Shown here piece by piece: positions 25,647 to 33,034 of a DNA stretch of 64,000 bases. The translations under genes were made by a program, and so were the position numbers. Position 1 is the first letter of the stretch. Each line of letters opens with the position of its first letter. Origin of the DNA: UBA3478 sp036782715 (GTDB lineage: Bacteria; Bacteroidota; Bacteroidia; Flavobacteriales; Flavobacteriaceae). The notes below the pieces were generated by a model. It had not been told where the DNA came from. It ran no database searches and worked only from the letters and a program-made list of their open reading frames with translations. Where the stretch lies: the NCBI GenBank assembly GCA_036782715.1, contig DAIPYN010000001.1, positions 1 to 64,000 on the forward strand, read 5' to 3'.

Positions 25647-26393
25647 TTATAAAACTTTTGCTTCTTTATGGAGTAATTCGATTAACTGGTCGATGTTACC
25701 TTCTTCTATTAAAGTGACTTCACCTTTTGAAGCGGGTTTTTCGAAAGACAAATCTTCGGTTAACGCTTCATGATTGGATGGTGTAACTACTTCAAGAGGT
25801 TTGGTTCTAGCAGACATAATCCCTCTCATATTAGGTATTTTCAGGTCACTTTCTTCTACCAGCCCTTTTTGAGCGCCGATAACCAGTGGCAGACTCGTTT
25901 CTAAGGTTTCAGATCCGCCATCGATTTCTCTGGTTGCAGCAGCTTTATCTCCGTCAATAGTTAGACCTGTACAAGTATTGATGAATGAATAACCACAATA
26001 GCTCGCAATTAGGCCTGGTACCATATTGCCGTTGTAGTCGATAGACTCTCTTCCGCAAATGACTAGATCGTAAGTTTCTTTTTTAATCTTTTCACTAAGA
26101 GCCTGAGCAACTAAAAAGCCATCAGTGGGATGGGTATCGATTCGAAATGCCTTATCTGCACCGATAGCTAAAGCTTTTCTCATGATCGGTTCGACACTGG
26201 CCTGGCCGACCGTGGCGATATGTACCTCTGCACCTTGCTGTTCTTTGAACCATACAGCACGAGTCAGTCCAAACTCGTCATTAGGGTTAATGACAAATTG
26301 AACCCCGCTAGTATCCAATGATTTCTGATCTGCGGTAAAGTTAATTTTCGAAGTAGTGTCAGGTACAGCACTAATGCAAACGAGAATTTTCAT
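25647..26393 (-). CDS. etfB: Electron transfer flavoprotein subunit beta
   Basis: Partner of EtfA. The 248-residue protein has the typical start MKILVCISAVPDTTSKI, a central ICGRESIDYNGNMVPGLIA segment and the VEESDLKIPNMRGIMSARTK adenine-nucleotide region. It is first of the operon running through etfA, the nuclease-family gene, nupC, thyA and folA. A -7 element lies 18 bases upstream, and a palindromic site lies between this gene and pdhB. Confidence 0.97.
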   Translation of the reverse strand: MKILVCISAVPDTTSKINFTADQKSLDTSGVQFVINPNDEFGLTRAVWFKEQQGAEVHIATVGQASVEPIMRKALAIGADKAFRIDTHPTDGFLVAQALSEKIKKETYDLVICGRESIDYNGNMVPGLIASYCGYSFINTCTGLTIDGDKAAATREIDGGSETLETSLPLVIGAQKGLVEESDLKIPNMRGIMSARTKPLEVVTPSNHEALTEDLSFEKPASKGEVTLIEEGNIDQLIELLHKEAKVL

Positions 26394-26410
26394 AAAATCG
26401 TAACTTTTTT

Positions 26411-26418
26411 CAAAGATA
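26411..26418 (-). promoter_or_regulatory. -7 element (TATCTTTG) of the etfBA operon
   Basis: Minus-strand TATCTTTG matches TAnnTTTG and lies 17 bases before the etfB ATG. No -33 TTG at proper spacing; the -33 zone is near the inverted repeat at 26443-26466. Confidence 0.5.
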
Positions 26419-26442
26419 CTTAAAACTTAAAAAATACTATGC

Positions 26443-26466
26443 ATGCATAATAAATTTATTACGCAT
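26443..26466. promoter_or_regulatory. 24-bp near-perfect inverted repeat (putative operator)
   Basis: The half-sites ATGCATAATAAA (26443-26454) and, read on the other strand, ATGCGTAATAAA match at 11 of 12 positions with no spacer. The repeat lies between the two divergent -7 elements of etfB and pdhB, where a dimeric regulator could control both. Which regulator is unknown. Confidence 0.5.
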
Positions 26467-26495
26467 TTCTAAGCTTTTTTAAGCGTGAAAAGTTT

Positions 26496-26503
26496 TAAAT
26501 TTG
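26496..26503 (+). promoter_or_regulatory. -7 element (TAAATTTG) of pdhB
   Basis: TAAATTTG matches TAnnTTTG; it ends 23 bases before the pdhB ATG at 26527. The upstream -33 zone is T-rich with no exact TTG. Confidence 0.5.
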
Positions 26504-26526
26504 CGCCTCAAGAACAAACGTAGTCT

Positions 26527-27507
26527 ATGAAAACGATTCAATTTAGAGAGGCGATTGCCGAAGCGATGTCAGAGGAGATGCGTCGTGATGAGAGTATCTA
26601 TTTGATGGGTGAAGAGGTAGCCGAGTACAATGGTGCCTACAAAGCCTCTAAAGGAATGCTAGATGAGTTCGGGCCAAAGCGAGTGATTGATACGCCCATC
26701 TCTGAAATGGGATTTGCGGGTATCGGAGTAGGTTCTGCGATGAACGGTAACCGTCCGATCATTGAGTTTATGACTTTCAATTTCTCGCTTGTAGGTATTG
26801 ATCAAATCATCAACAATGCCGCTAAGATGCGTCAGATGTCTGGTGGCCAGTTTAATATCCCTATCGTTTTTAGAGGGCCTACTGCCTCTGCAGGTCAGTT
26901 AGCTGCGACGCACTCTCAGGCTTTTGAGAGCTGGTATGCCAACTGTCCAGGTCTTAAGGTAGTGGTTCCTTCAAACCCTGCCGATGCAAAAGGACTGCTT
27001 AAGTCTGCTATTCGTGATGAAGATCCTGTGATTTTTATGGAGTCTGAGCAGATGTACGGTGACAAAGGTGAGGTGCCAGAAGGAGAGTATCTGATCCCTC
27101 TTGGTGTAGCTGATGTAAAGAGAGAAGGGACTGATGTGACTGTGGTTTCTTTTGGTAAAATCATTAAAGAGGCCTACAAAGCTGCAGACCGTCTTGCTGA
27201 AGAAGGGATTTCGGTTGAAATCATCGATCTTAGAACGATCCGCCCTATGGATCACGCTACGATTATCAATTCGGTTAAAAAGACGAATCGCCTAGTGATT
27301 TTAGAAGAGGCTTGGCCTTTCGGAAATATTGCTACTGAAATTATCTATCAGGTTCAAGATCAAGCTTTCGATTATCTCGATGCGCCTGTTGTAAAATTAA
27401 ACACTGCTGATACGCCAGCGCCTTATTCTCCGGTTCTATTAAAAGAATGGTTGCCGAATGAAGACGACGTAGTTAAGGCTGTAAAAAAGGTTCTTTACCG
27501 AAAGTAA
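26527..27507 (+). CDS. pdhB: Pyruvate dehydrogenase E1 component, beta subunit
   Basis: Beta subunit of the thiamine-dependent E1 that decarboxylates pyruvate in the pyruvate dehydrogenase complex. The 326-residue protein has MGEEVAEYNGAYKASKGM with the ThDP-contacting glutamate, then the transketolase middle domain (IPIVFRGPTASAGQLAATHS) and the C-terminal domain (LRTIRPMDHATI). The alpha subunit and E2 are not next to it, as is common in flavobacteria. It could also serve a 2-oxoisovalerate complex, but pyruvate is more likely. Confidence 0.93.
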   Translation: MKTIQFREAIAEAMSEEMRRDESIYLMGEEVAEYNGAYKASKGMLDEFGPKRVIDTPISEMGFAGIGVGSAMNGNRPIIEFMTFNFSLVGIDQIINNAAKMRQMSGGQFNIPIVFRGPTASAGQLAATHSQAFESWYANCPGLKVVVPSNPADAKGLLKSAIRDEDPVIFMESEQMYGDKGEVPEGEYLIPLGVADVKREGTDVTVVSFGKIIKEAYKAADRLAEEGISVEIIDLRTIRPMDHATIINSVKKTNRLVILEEAWPFGNIATEIIYQVQDQAFDYLDAPVVKLNTADTPAPYSPVLLKEWLPNEDDVVKAVKKVLYRK

Positions 27508-27527
27508 TTTAGACCTTCAAATAATTT

Positions 27528-27568
27528 AACCCGCTTCTTGTCAGGAATGACTAGGAAGCGGGTTTTTT
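27528..27568 (+). terminator. Terminator of pdhB
   Basis: AACCCGCTTC (27528-27537) pairs with GAAGCGGGTT (27555-27564) around a 17-base loop and runs into a T-tract ending at 27568. Confidence 0.88.
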
Positions 27569-27626
27569 AATGCCTAGAATTGTCGATTCATTAACATTTC
27601 GTTCGAATCATATAGTGAGTTTTTAC

Positions 27627-27634
27627 TACTTTTG
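27627..27634 (+). promoter_or_regulatory. -7 element (TACTTTTG) of hppA
   Basis: TACTTTTG matches TAnnTTTG and lies 40 bases before the ATG at 27674. It has the same sequence as the -7 element of metK (30567-30574). Confidence 0.5.
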
Positions 27635-27673
27635 CCCGCATTAACCAATACTACTTATTTAATCATAATTAAT

Positions 27674-29802
27674 ATGGAGGCATTAATACCTTATTTATGG
27701 GCTTTCGGAATCGTGGGCCTAATCTATGTGTTTGTTAAGAACGCCTGGGTTTCGAAACAAGAAGTAGGAGATGAGAAAATGGCACGAATTGCCAAAAATA
27801 TTGCTGATGGAGCAATGTCATTCCTAAAAGCTGAGTACAAAATTTTATCTGTTTTTGTTGCTGCTGTCGCAGTTCTTCTCTTTTTTAAAGGACAAAATGA
27901 AGCAGGTTCAAACGGTCTAGTTGCAGTGTCATTCATCGTTGGTGCAATTTGTTCTGCACTAGCTGGTTTTATTGGTATGCGTGTTGCGACTAAAGCTAAC
28001 GTTAGAACCACTAACGCTGCTCGTACATCGCTTCCAAAGGCACTTGAAGTTGCATTTGCTGGAGGTTCTGTNNNNNNNNNNNNNNNNNNNNNNNNNNNNN
28101 NNNNNNNNNNNNNNNNNNNNNNNNNNNNNNNNNNNNNNNNNNNNNNNNNNNNNNNNNNNNNNNNNNNNNNNTAGGTGCTGCTTTTGCCACTTTACCTGAA
28201 TTTGCTAGTTCTTTCAATGGACTTGGCGCTGTTTATCTTCCATTAGTTCTTGCTGCTGCAGGTATTATTATGTCGATCATCGGTACCTTCTTTGTAAGAG
28301 TAAAAGAAGGAGGGAATCCTCAAACTGCACTTAATCTTGGTGAATTTGGTTCGGCAGGTTTAATGCTAGTAGTTTCTTATTTCTTAATTAATGAAATGTT
28401 ACCTGAGTCTTGGGTAGAAGGTTCTAAAGTGTATACTTCAATGGGAGTATTTTGGGCTACTATCGCAGGTCTTGTTGCCGGGCTTCTAGTGGGTAAGGTA
28501 ACCGAGTATTATACAGGTACAGGGACAAAACCTGTAAACTCTATTGTTCGTCAATCTGAGACAGGTTCAGCTACAAACATTATTGCTGGTTTAGGGGTTG
28601 GTATGATGTCAACAGCTATTCCAATCATTTTAATTGCAGCTGCCATTCTAGTTTCACACCACTTTGCTGGTCTTTACGGGATCGCAATCGCTGCGGTAGG
28701 AATGCTTGCTAATACAGGTATACAGTTGGCGGTTGATGCTTATGGTCCGATTTCAGATAACGCAGGTGGTATCGCTGAGATGGCTGAGCTTCCTTCTGAA
28801 GTTCGTGAGCGTACAGATACCCTTGATGCAGTAGGTAACACTACTGCTGCGATCGGTAAAGGTTTCGCGATTGCTTCTGCTGCACTTACTGCGCTGGCAT
28901 TATTTGCTGCCTTCATGAAGACAGCTCAAGTTAAATCTATTGATGTTTCTGAGCCTACTATTATGGCAGGTCTTTTAGTTGGAGCGATGCTTCCGTTTGT
29001 ATTCTCTGCTCTTTCAATGAATGCAGTGGGTCGTGCGGCCATGGCGATGATCGAAGAAGTTCGTCGTCAGTTTAAAGATATTCCTGCCCTTAAGGCTGCG
29101 CTAGAGGTAATGCGTAAATATGATTCAGATCTTTCTAAAGCTTCTGCGGAAGATCGTGCGATTTTCGATGCTGCTGACGGTGTTGCTGAATACGATAAGT
29201 GTGTGGCGATTTCTACACAAGCTTCGATTAGAGAGATGGTAATGCCAGGTCTTTTAGCGATTATTGTTCCGGTACTTGTTGGGTTCTTAGGAGGGGCTGA
29301 AATGCTTGGAGGTCTCCTTGCAGGTGTTACCGCTTCTGGTGTTCTTATGGCAATCTTCCAGTCAAATGCTGGAGGTGCATGGGATAACGCTAAGAAAACG
29401 ATTGAAAGTGAAGGTCGTAAAGGTAGCGATGCGCACAAAGCTGCGGTTGTTGGTGATACCGTAGGTGATCCTTTCAAGGATACTTCAGGACCATCCCTAA
29501 ATATCCTTCTAAAACTTATGTCTGTTGTAGCGCTAGTTATTGCACCTAGTTTAGTTAGCCCATCAGAGGTTGCATACGCTGAAGCTGCAACTGCACAAGA
29601 AGTTAGAAAAGAGATTTCTGTAAATGTTCAGACTTCCTCTGAAGACGGAGGTGTTGAGGTTTCTGTGACTACTACAGAAACTGCCAATGGAGAAACTACA
29701 ACTACTGAAGTAGCTTATGCAGGTGCAGACCTAGATGAGGTTATGGAAGAAGTAAGAGCGAATCATCCAGAGGTTACTATTAAAAAAGAGACCCAAGAAT
29801 AA
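27674..29802 (+). CDS. hppA: Membrane-bound ion-pumping pyrophosphatase (interrupted by an assembly gap)
   Basis: Couples pyrophosphate hydrolysis to H+ or Na+ export. The first part runs from MEALIPYLWAFG to LEVAFAGGS; the second from GAAFATLPEFASS to the end. The gap removes the stretch that normally holds the catalytic DVGADLVGKVE and DNVGDNVGD motifs, and its 100 N do not keep frame. GNTTAAIGKG (about 28833-28862) has Ala where K+-independent enzymes have Lys, so it is predicted K+-dependent. After the last membrane helix there is an unusual polar tail of about 80 residues. Start: the ATG at 27674, not the upstream one that overlaps the promoter. Confidence 0.92.
28072..28171. other. Assembly gap (100 N)
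   Basis: Exactly 100 N, the usual placeholder for a gap of unknown length. The two halves of hppA are in different frames across it, so the true missing length is not 100 bases. By family comparison over a hundred residues are probably missing. Confidence 0.97.
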
Positions 29803-29821
29803 GGGTTTGAATATAGCTTAC

Positions 29822-29853
29822 AAAAAAGCCTGCTAGAAATAGCAGGCTTTTTT
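29822..29853. terminator. Bidirectional terminator between hppA and the deoxynucleoside kinase gene
   Basis: AAAAAAGCCTGCTA (29822-29835) pairs perfectly with TAGCAGGCTTTTTT (29840-29853) around a GAAA tetraloop. It has A-runs and T-runs on both flanks and sits between convergent genes, so it can serve both. Confidence 0.93.
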
Positions 29854-29878
29854 ATTTGTTGTTTCGTCGAACCCTGTC

Positions 29879-30493
29879 TTAAAACAGTCCGTTTAATTCA
29901 GCGTCGATTCTATTTACAATGCTTCCAAGATCTTCAGGATTGTCTACAAAATCTAGTTTATCTACATCGAAAATGAGTAGTTTACCTTTGTCGTATCCCT
30001 TGATCCAATCTTCGTATCTCTCGTTAAGACGGTTCAGATAATCGATTGAAATTCCGTTTTCGTAGGAACGGCCACGCTTGTGAATCTGCTTAACTAGATT
30101 TGGAATAGAACTTCTAAGATAAATCATTAAATCAGGAGGAGCGACTAGGGATTCCATAAGCTCAAAAAGACTCTTGTAATTTTCAAAGTCACGCCCAGTC
30201 ATAAGCCCCATATCGTGTAAGTTCGGGGCAAATATGAATGCATCTTCATAAATGGTGCGATCCTGAATGACACTTTTTCCACTTTCTCGAATCGAGAGAA
30301 TTTGTCTAAAACGAGTGTTTAAAAAGTAAATCTGTAGATTAAAACTCCAGCGCTCCATCTGGGTGTAAAAATCGTCTAAATAAGGGTTGGTGATTACCTC
30401 CTCAAACTGCGGCTCCCATTTAAAATGCTTAGCGAGTAGATTCGTAAGTGTGGTTTTTCCGGCTCCAATATTACCGGCGATAGCAATGTGCAT
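29879..30493 (-). CDS. Deoxynucleoside kinase (stand-alone)
   Basis: A 204-residue salvage kinase that phosphorylates deoxynucleosides to 5'-monophosphates. The P-loop is GNIGAGKTT at 7-15, followed by ITNPYLDDFY at 34-43, the DRT motif (78-80) with E83, and the lid KRGRSYENG. The dAK/dGK-like group is the nearest type. It is a paralogue of the kinase half of the FolK fusion at 2652-3824. Specificity cannot be set from sequence alone. Confidence 0.93.
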   Translation of the reverse strand: MHIAIAGNIGAGKTTLTNLLAKHFKWEPQFEEVITNPYLDDFYTQMERWSFNLQIYFLNTRFRQILSIRESGKSVIQDRTIYEDAFIFAPNLHDMGLMTGRDFENYKSLFELMESLVAPPDLMIYLRSSIPNLVKQIHKRGRSYENGISIDYLNRLNERYEDWIKGYDKGKLLIFDVDKLDFVDNPEDLGSIVNRIDAELNGLF

Positions 30494-30566
30494 CCTGTTT
30501 TCTTAGTTTTTGAAAATGAGCCTCAAGATAAGAATATCTTTCCTGTTTAGTGTTATAAAATAAGCG

Positions 30567-30574
30567 TACTTTTG
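30567..30574 (+). promoter_or_regulatory. -7 element (TACTTTTG) of metK
   Basis: TACTTTTG matches TAnnTTTG. A transcript starting about 7 bases later would begin at about 30580, immediately before the riboswitch aptamer, which supports both calls. Confidence 0.6.
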
Positions 30575-30583
30575 TAGTCTATT

Positions 30584-30632
30584 TGAGGAAAGATTTGAAC
30601 TGATTGCAACCTCGTAAAAAATGCTAAAGCAG
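30584..30632 (+). ncRNA. SAM-II riboswitch aptamer upstream of metK
   Basis: SAM-II (metA element) H-type pseudoknot. P1 is GAGG (30585-30588) with CCTC (30610-30613) plus a flanking wobble pair. The loop holds the conserved GATTTGA and ATTGCAA elements, and the 3' strand holds AAAAAATGCTAAAGCAG. The second helix pairs CTG (30600-30602) with CAG (30630-30632), TT (30604-30605) with the A-run and GC (30606-30607) with GC (30623-30624). These are the conserved features of SAM-II aptamers known to me. It would lower S-adenosylmethionine synthase output when SAM is plentiful. Confidence 0.9.
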
Positions 30633-30703
30633 TATTCGCGTTGGAATAGCCCGTAGTGCTTTAGTCTCTTTTACAATATTGTAATCTCCTGAATTAAAGA
30701 GAC
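30624..30703 (+). promoter_or_regulatory. Expression platform of the metK SAM-II riboswitch (two nested hairpins)
   Basis: CTAAAGCA (30624-30631), which is the 3' strand of the aptamer pseudoknot, pairs perfectly with TGCTTTAG (30657-30664). Next, GTCTCTTT (30664-30671) pairs with AAAGAGAC (30696-30703), which ends 7 bases before the metK ATG; inside it is the perfect palindrome TTACAATATTGTAA (30671-30684). There is no T-tract, so control is more likely translational than by termination. The switching mechanism is inferred from base pairing only. Confidence 0.6.
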
Positions 30704-30710
30704 ACGAATT

Positions 30711-31979
30711 ATGTCATATTTATTTACATCAGAGTCAGTTAGTGAAGGGCATCCTGATAAGATTGCCGATCAAATTAGTGATGCGCTATTAGATCATTTT
30801 TTAGCATTTGATCCACAAAGTAAAGTAGCGTGTGAAACACTAGTAACTACAGGTCAGGTAGTCTTGGCAGGTGAAGTTAAAAGTACCACTTACCTAGACG
30901 TACAATCGATCGCTCGTGGAGTAGTCAATTCGATCGGATACACTAAAGGAGAATACATGTTCAGCGGTGATTCTTGTGGGGTAATCTCTTTGATTCACGA
31001 ACAGAGTCAAGATATTAATCGAGGTGTTGATCGTAATGCCCCAGAATCTCAAGGTGCCGGTGATCAGGGAATGATGTTCGGGTATGCAACGTCAGAAACC
31101 GAAGAGTTCATGCCTCTTGCCTTGGTGATTTCTCATGAGATCTTAAAAGTATTGGCCGAGTTTCGCCGAGCTGCCAATGTTGACTCTTCAAAGCCAATGA
31201 GCTATTTACGTCCTGATGCAAAGGCTCAAGTTACCTTGCAGTACGATGACTATAATCAGCCGGAGCGAATAGATACGATTGTGGTGTCTACCCAGCACGA
31301 TCCTTTTGGTAACGAACAAAATATGCTTGATCAGATACGTACCGATATTATCAAATACGTAATACCTGAGGTTAAAAAGCGAATGAGTGATTCGGTTCAA
31401 TCCTTATTTACCGATGAAATCAATTATCACGTGAATCCAACCGGTAAATTTGTGATCGGAGGTCCTCACGGCGACACAGGGTTAACGGGTCGTAAGATTA
31501 TTGTAGACACCTATGGTGGAAAAGGTGCACACGGAGGAGGAGCCTTCTCAGGAAAGGATCCGTCAAAAGTAGATCGATCTGCTGCCTATGCAGCACGCCA
31601 CATTGCGAAGAATCTAGTAGCTGCAGGTATAGCTTCTGAAGTACTTGTTCAGCTTAGCTATGCAATTGGTGTAGCCGAGCCTACCTCTGTTTTCATTGAT
31701 ACTTATGAAACGAACGCTACTTCATTCACTGATGCAGAAATCGCTCAGAAAGTTGCCGAGCTCTTTGATCTTACGCCTTTTGGAATCGAAACACGATTGA
31801 AGCTTCGTAACCCAATTTATAGCGAAACAGCATCTTATGGGCACATGGGAAGAACACCGAGAAAGGTGGTTAAGATTTTTGAATCACCCTACAACGGTAA
31901 GGTTGCACGTGAGGTTGAGTTGTTTACTTGGGAGAAGCTCGATTATGTGGATTCTTTGAAAAAAGTATTTTTGGGTTAG
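30711..31979 (+). CDS. metK: S-adenosylmethionine synthase
   Basis: Makes SAM from methionine and ATP. The 422-residue protein has the N-terminal FTSESVSEGHPDKIADQISD, a central GAGDQGMMFGYA and the phosphate-loop GGKGAHGGGAFSGKDPSKVD. It is monocistronic: an RNA switch lies in front and a separate regulated operon follows. The leader of about 130 bases is among the longest in the window. Confidence 0.98.
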   Translation: MSYLFTSESVSEGHPDKIADQISDALLDHFLAFDPQSKVACETLVTTGQVVLAGEVKSTTYLDVQSIARGVVNSIGYTKGEYMFSGDSCGVISLIHEQSQDINRGVDRNAPESQGAGDQGMMFGYATSETEEFMPLALVISHEILKVLAEFRRAANVDSSKPMSYLRPDAKAQVTLQYDDYNQPERIDTIVVSTQHDPFGNEQNMLDQIRTDIIKYVIPEVKKRMSDSVQSLFTDEINYHVNPTGKFVIGGPHGDTGLTGRKIIVDTYGGKGAHGGGAFSGKDPSKVDRSAAYAARHIAKNLVAAGIASEVLVQLSYAIGVAEPTSVFIDTYETNATSFTDAEIAQKVAELFDLTPFGIETRLKLRNPIYSETASYGHMGRTPRKVVKIFESPYNGKVAREVELFTWEKLDYVDSLKKVFLG

Positions 31980-32070
31980 TTAAATATTGAATCATTTAAC
32001 CCTTCTTTTGAATTATTTTCAGACTAGGCTTGTTTTTTATGAAACCTTTTCTGTAATTAGCGCCAATATT

Positions 32071-32133
32071 ATGAACAAGACACGCTTTTATAACGACTTT
32101 ACTTACTCTAACTATTATCAGTTAGAGAGGTAG
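32071..32133 (+). CDS. Phe/Tyr leader peptide of the pheA operon (20 aa)
   Basis: A small frame, ATG to TAG, encoding MNKTRFYNDFTYSNYYQLER. Six of 20 residues are aromatic: Phe 6 and 10, Tyr 7, 12, 15 and 16, with no Trp. It lies directly before a terminator and an alternative pairing upstream of genes that make Phe and Tyr, which is the layout of a ribosome-stalling attenuator. It is too short for routine gene finding. Like other starts here it has no Shine-Dalgarno sequence. A weak -7-like TAGGCTTG lies at 32025-32032. Confidence 0.72.
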   Translation: MNKTRFYNDFTYSNYYQLER

Positions 32134-32192
32134 GGGCTTGTCGTTATTTAACGTTTCAGTATACTAAAGTCCCGTTTTTCGGGACTTTTTTT
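32090..32192 (+). promoter_or_regulatory. Transcription attenuator of the aromatic amino acid operon
   Basis: Pairings seen: ATAACGAC (32090-32097) with GTCGTTAT (32140-32147); CTCTAACT (32106-32113) with AGTTAGAG (32120-32127); antiterminator GGGGCTT (32133-32139) with AAGTCCC (32167-32173, one G-U); terminator AAAGTCCCG (32166-32174) with CGGGACTTT (32180-32188), then T to 32192. A ribosome that reaches the leader stop (32131-32133) covers GGGGCTT and lets the terminator form. One stalled at Phe/Tyr codons opens the first two helices and frees GGGGCTT to break the terminator. The logic is inferred. Confidence 0.72.
32166..32192 (+). terminator. Attenuator terminator before pheA
   Basis: Nine-base-pair stem AAAGTCCCG / CGGGACTTT around a TTTTT loop followed by a T-tract (32186-32192). 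It ends 5 bases before the pheA ATG, so transcription of the whole operon must pass it. Confidence 0.88.
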
Positions 32193-32197
32193 GTTTT

Positions 32198-33034
32198 ATG
32201 AAAAAAGTAGCCATACAAGGGGTCGACGGGTCGAACCATTACATCGTAGCGCAAGCGTTATATCCAGAGGGAGTGAACTTAATACACTGCCACTCCTTTC
32301 CCATGTTAGCTGAACAATTGGCGAGTGGTTTGGTTGATCACGCGATCATGGCCATTGAGAATTCAATCGCTGGAGCCTTGTTGCCGAATTATGCGCTGAT
32401 CTATCAAAATGACTTTCAGATTTCAGCCGAATTTTATTTGAGCATTTCTCATAATTTGATGACTTTACCAGGCAGCAGTTTAGGGGATATTGAAGAGGTA
32501 CGGTCGCATCCGATGGCACTTCTTCAATGCGCAGAGTTTTTTCAAAATCATAAGTCGATTCGCCTTGTTGAAGACGATGATACGGCATCGGTTGCGGCGA
32601 GAATTCAATCTTCTCATCTGAGAGGTGTTGCTGCGATTGCGCCGAAGGTAGCGGCCGAACTCTATGGCCTTGAGGTTCTTAGTTCAGATATTCAGACCTT
32701 AACCAATAACGCCACGCGTTTTGTTGTGCTAAACAGAGCAACGAGTGTTACGAACTCAGAGAAGGCAAATAAAGCTTCAGTTCGATTTGTTACAGGTCAT
32801 AAGAGAGGGAGCCTTGCAACCATTCTGAATGTACTGAGTGACTGTGAAATGAATTTGACCAAAATTCAATCGCTACCCATTGTAGAAACTCCGTGGAAGT
32901 ACGCCTTTTTTGTCGACGTAACGTTCGAAAAAATTGCTGATTTCGAGAAAGCAGCAGCAGCATTGGCGATAATGGCAGAGGAATTCAAAGTATTAGGAAC
33001 CTATGAAAATCAACTTTTAAAGAGTGTTCAGTAA
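32198..33034 (+). CDS. pheA: Prephenate dehydratase
   Basis: Converts prephenate to phenylpyruvate on the way to phenylalanine. The 278-residue protein has the catalytic domain with the NNATRF motif (TRF at 173-175) and a C-terminal ACT domain (about 195-270; GSLATILNVLSDCEMNLTKI) that normally binds Phe for feedback inhibition. There is no chorismate mutase domain; that activity is in the fused enzyme at 35046. The stop overlaps the next start by one base. It is the first structural gene behind the attenuator. Confidence 0.96.
   Translation: MKKVAIQGVDGSNHYIVAQALYPEGVNLIHCHSFPMLAEQLASGLVDHAIMAIENSIAGALLPNYALIYQNDFQISAEFYLSISHNLMTLPGSSLGDIEEVRSHPMALLQCAEFFQNHKSIRLVEDDDTASVAARIQSSHLRGVAAIAPKVAAELYGLEVLSSDIQTLTNNATRFVVLNRATSVTNSEKANKASVRFVTGHKRGSLATILNVLSDCEMNLTKIQSLPIVETPWKYAFFVDVTFEKIADFEKAAAALAIMAEEFKVLGTYENQLLKSVQ

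Noticed and set aside
26439..26448. ATGCATGCAT palindrome as a separate site
   Set aside because: It overlaps the larger 24-bp inverted repeat and cannot be separated from it by sequence alone.
28072..28174. Apparent frameshift or stop in hppA
   Set aside because: It is caused by the arbitrary 100-N placeholder; both flanks are clean family sequence.
29067..29477. 136-residue frame antisense to hppA
   Set aside because: Shadow of a conserved coding region; no recognisable family and no promoter or start context.
30671..30684. Perfect palindrome TTACAATATTGTAA as a protein operator
   Set aside because: It lies inside the transcribed riboswitch leader, within a longer hairpin, so it is better explained as RNA structure.
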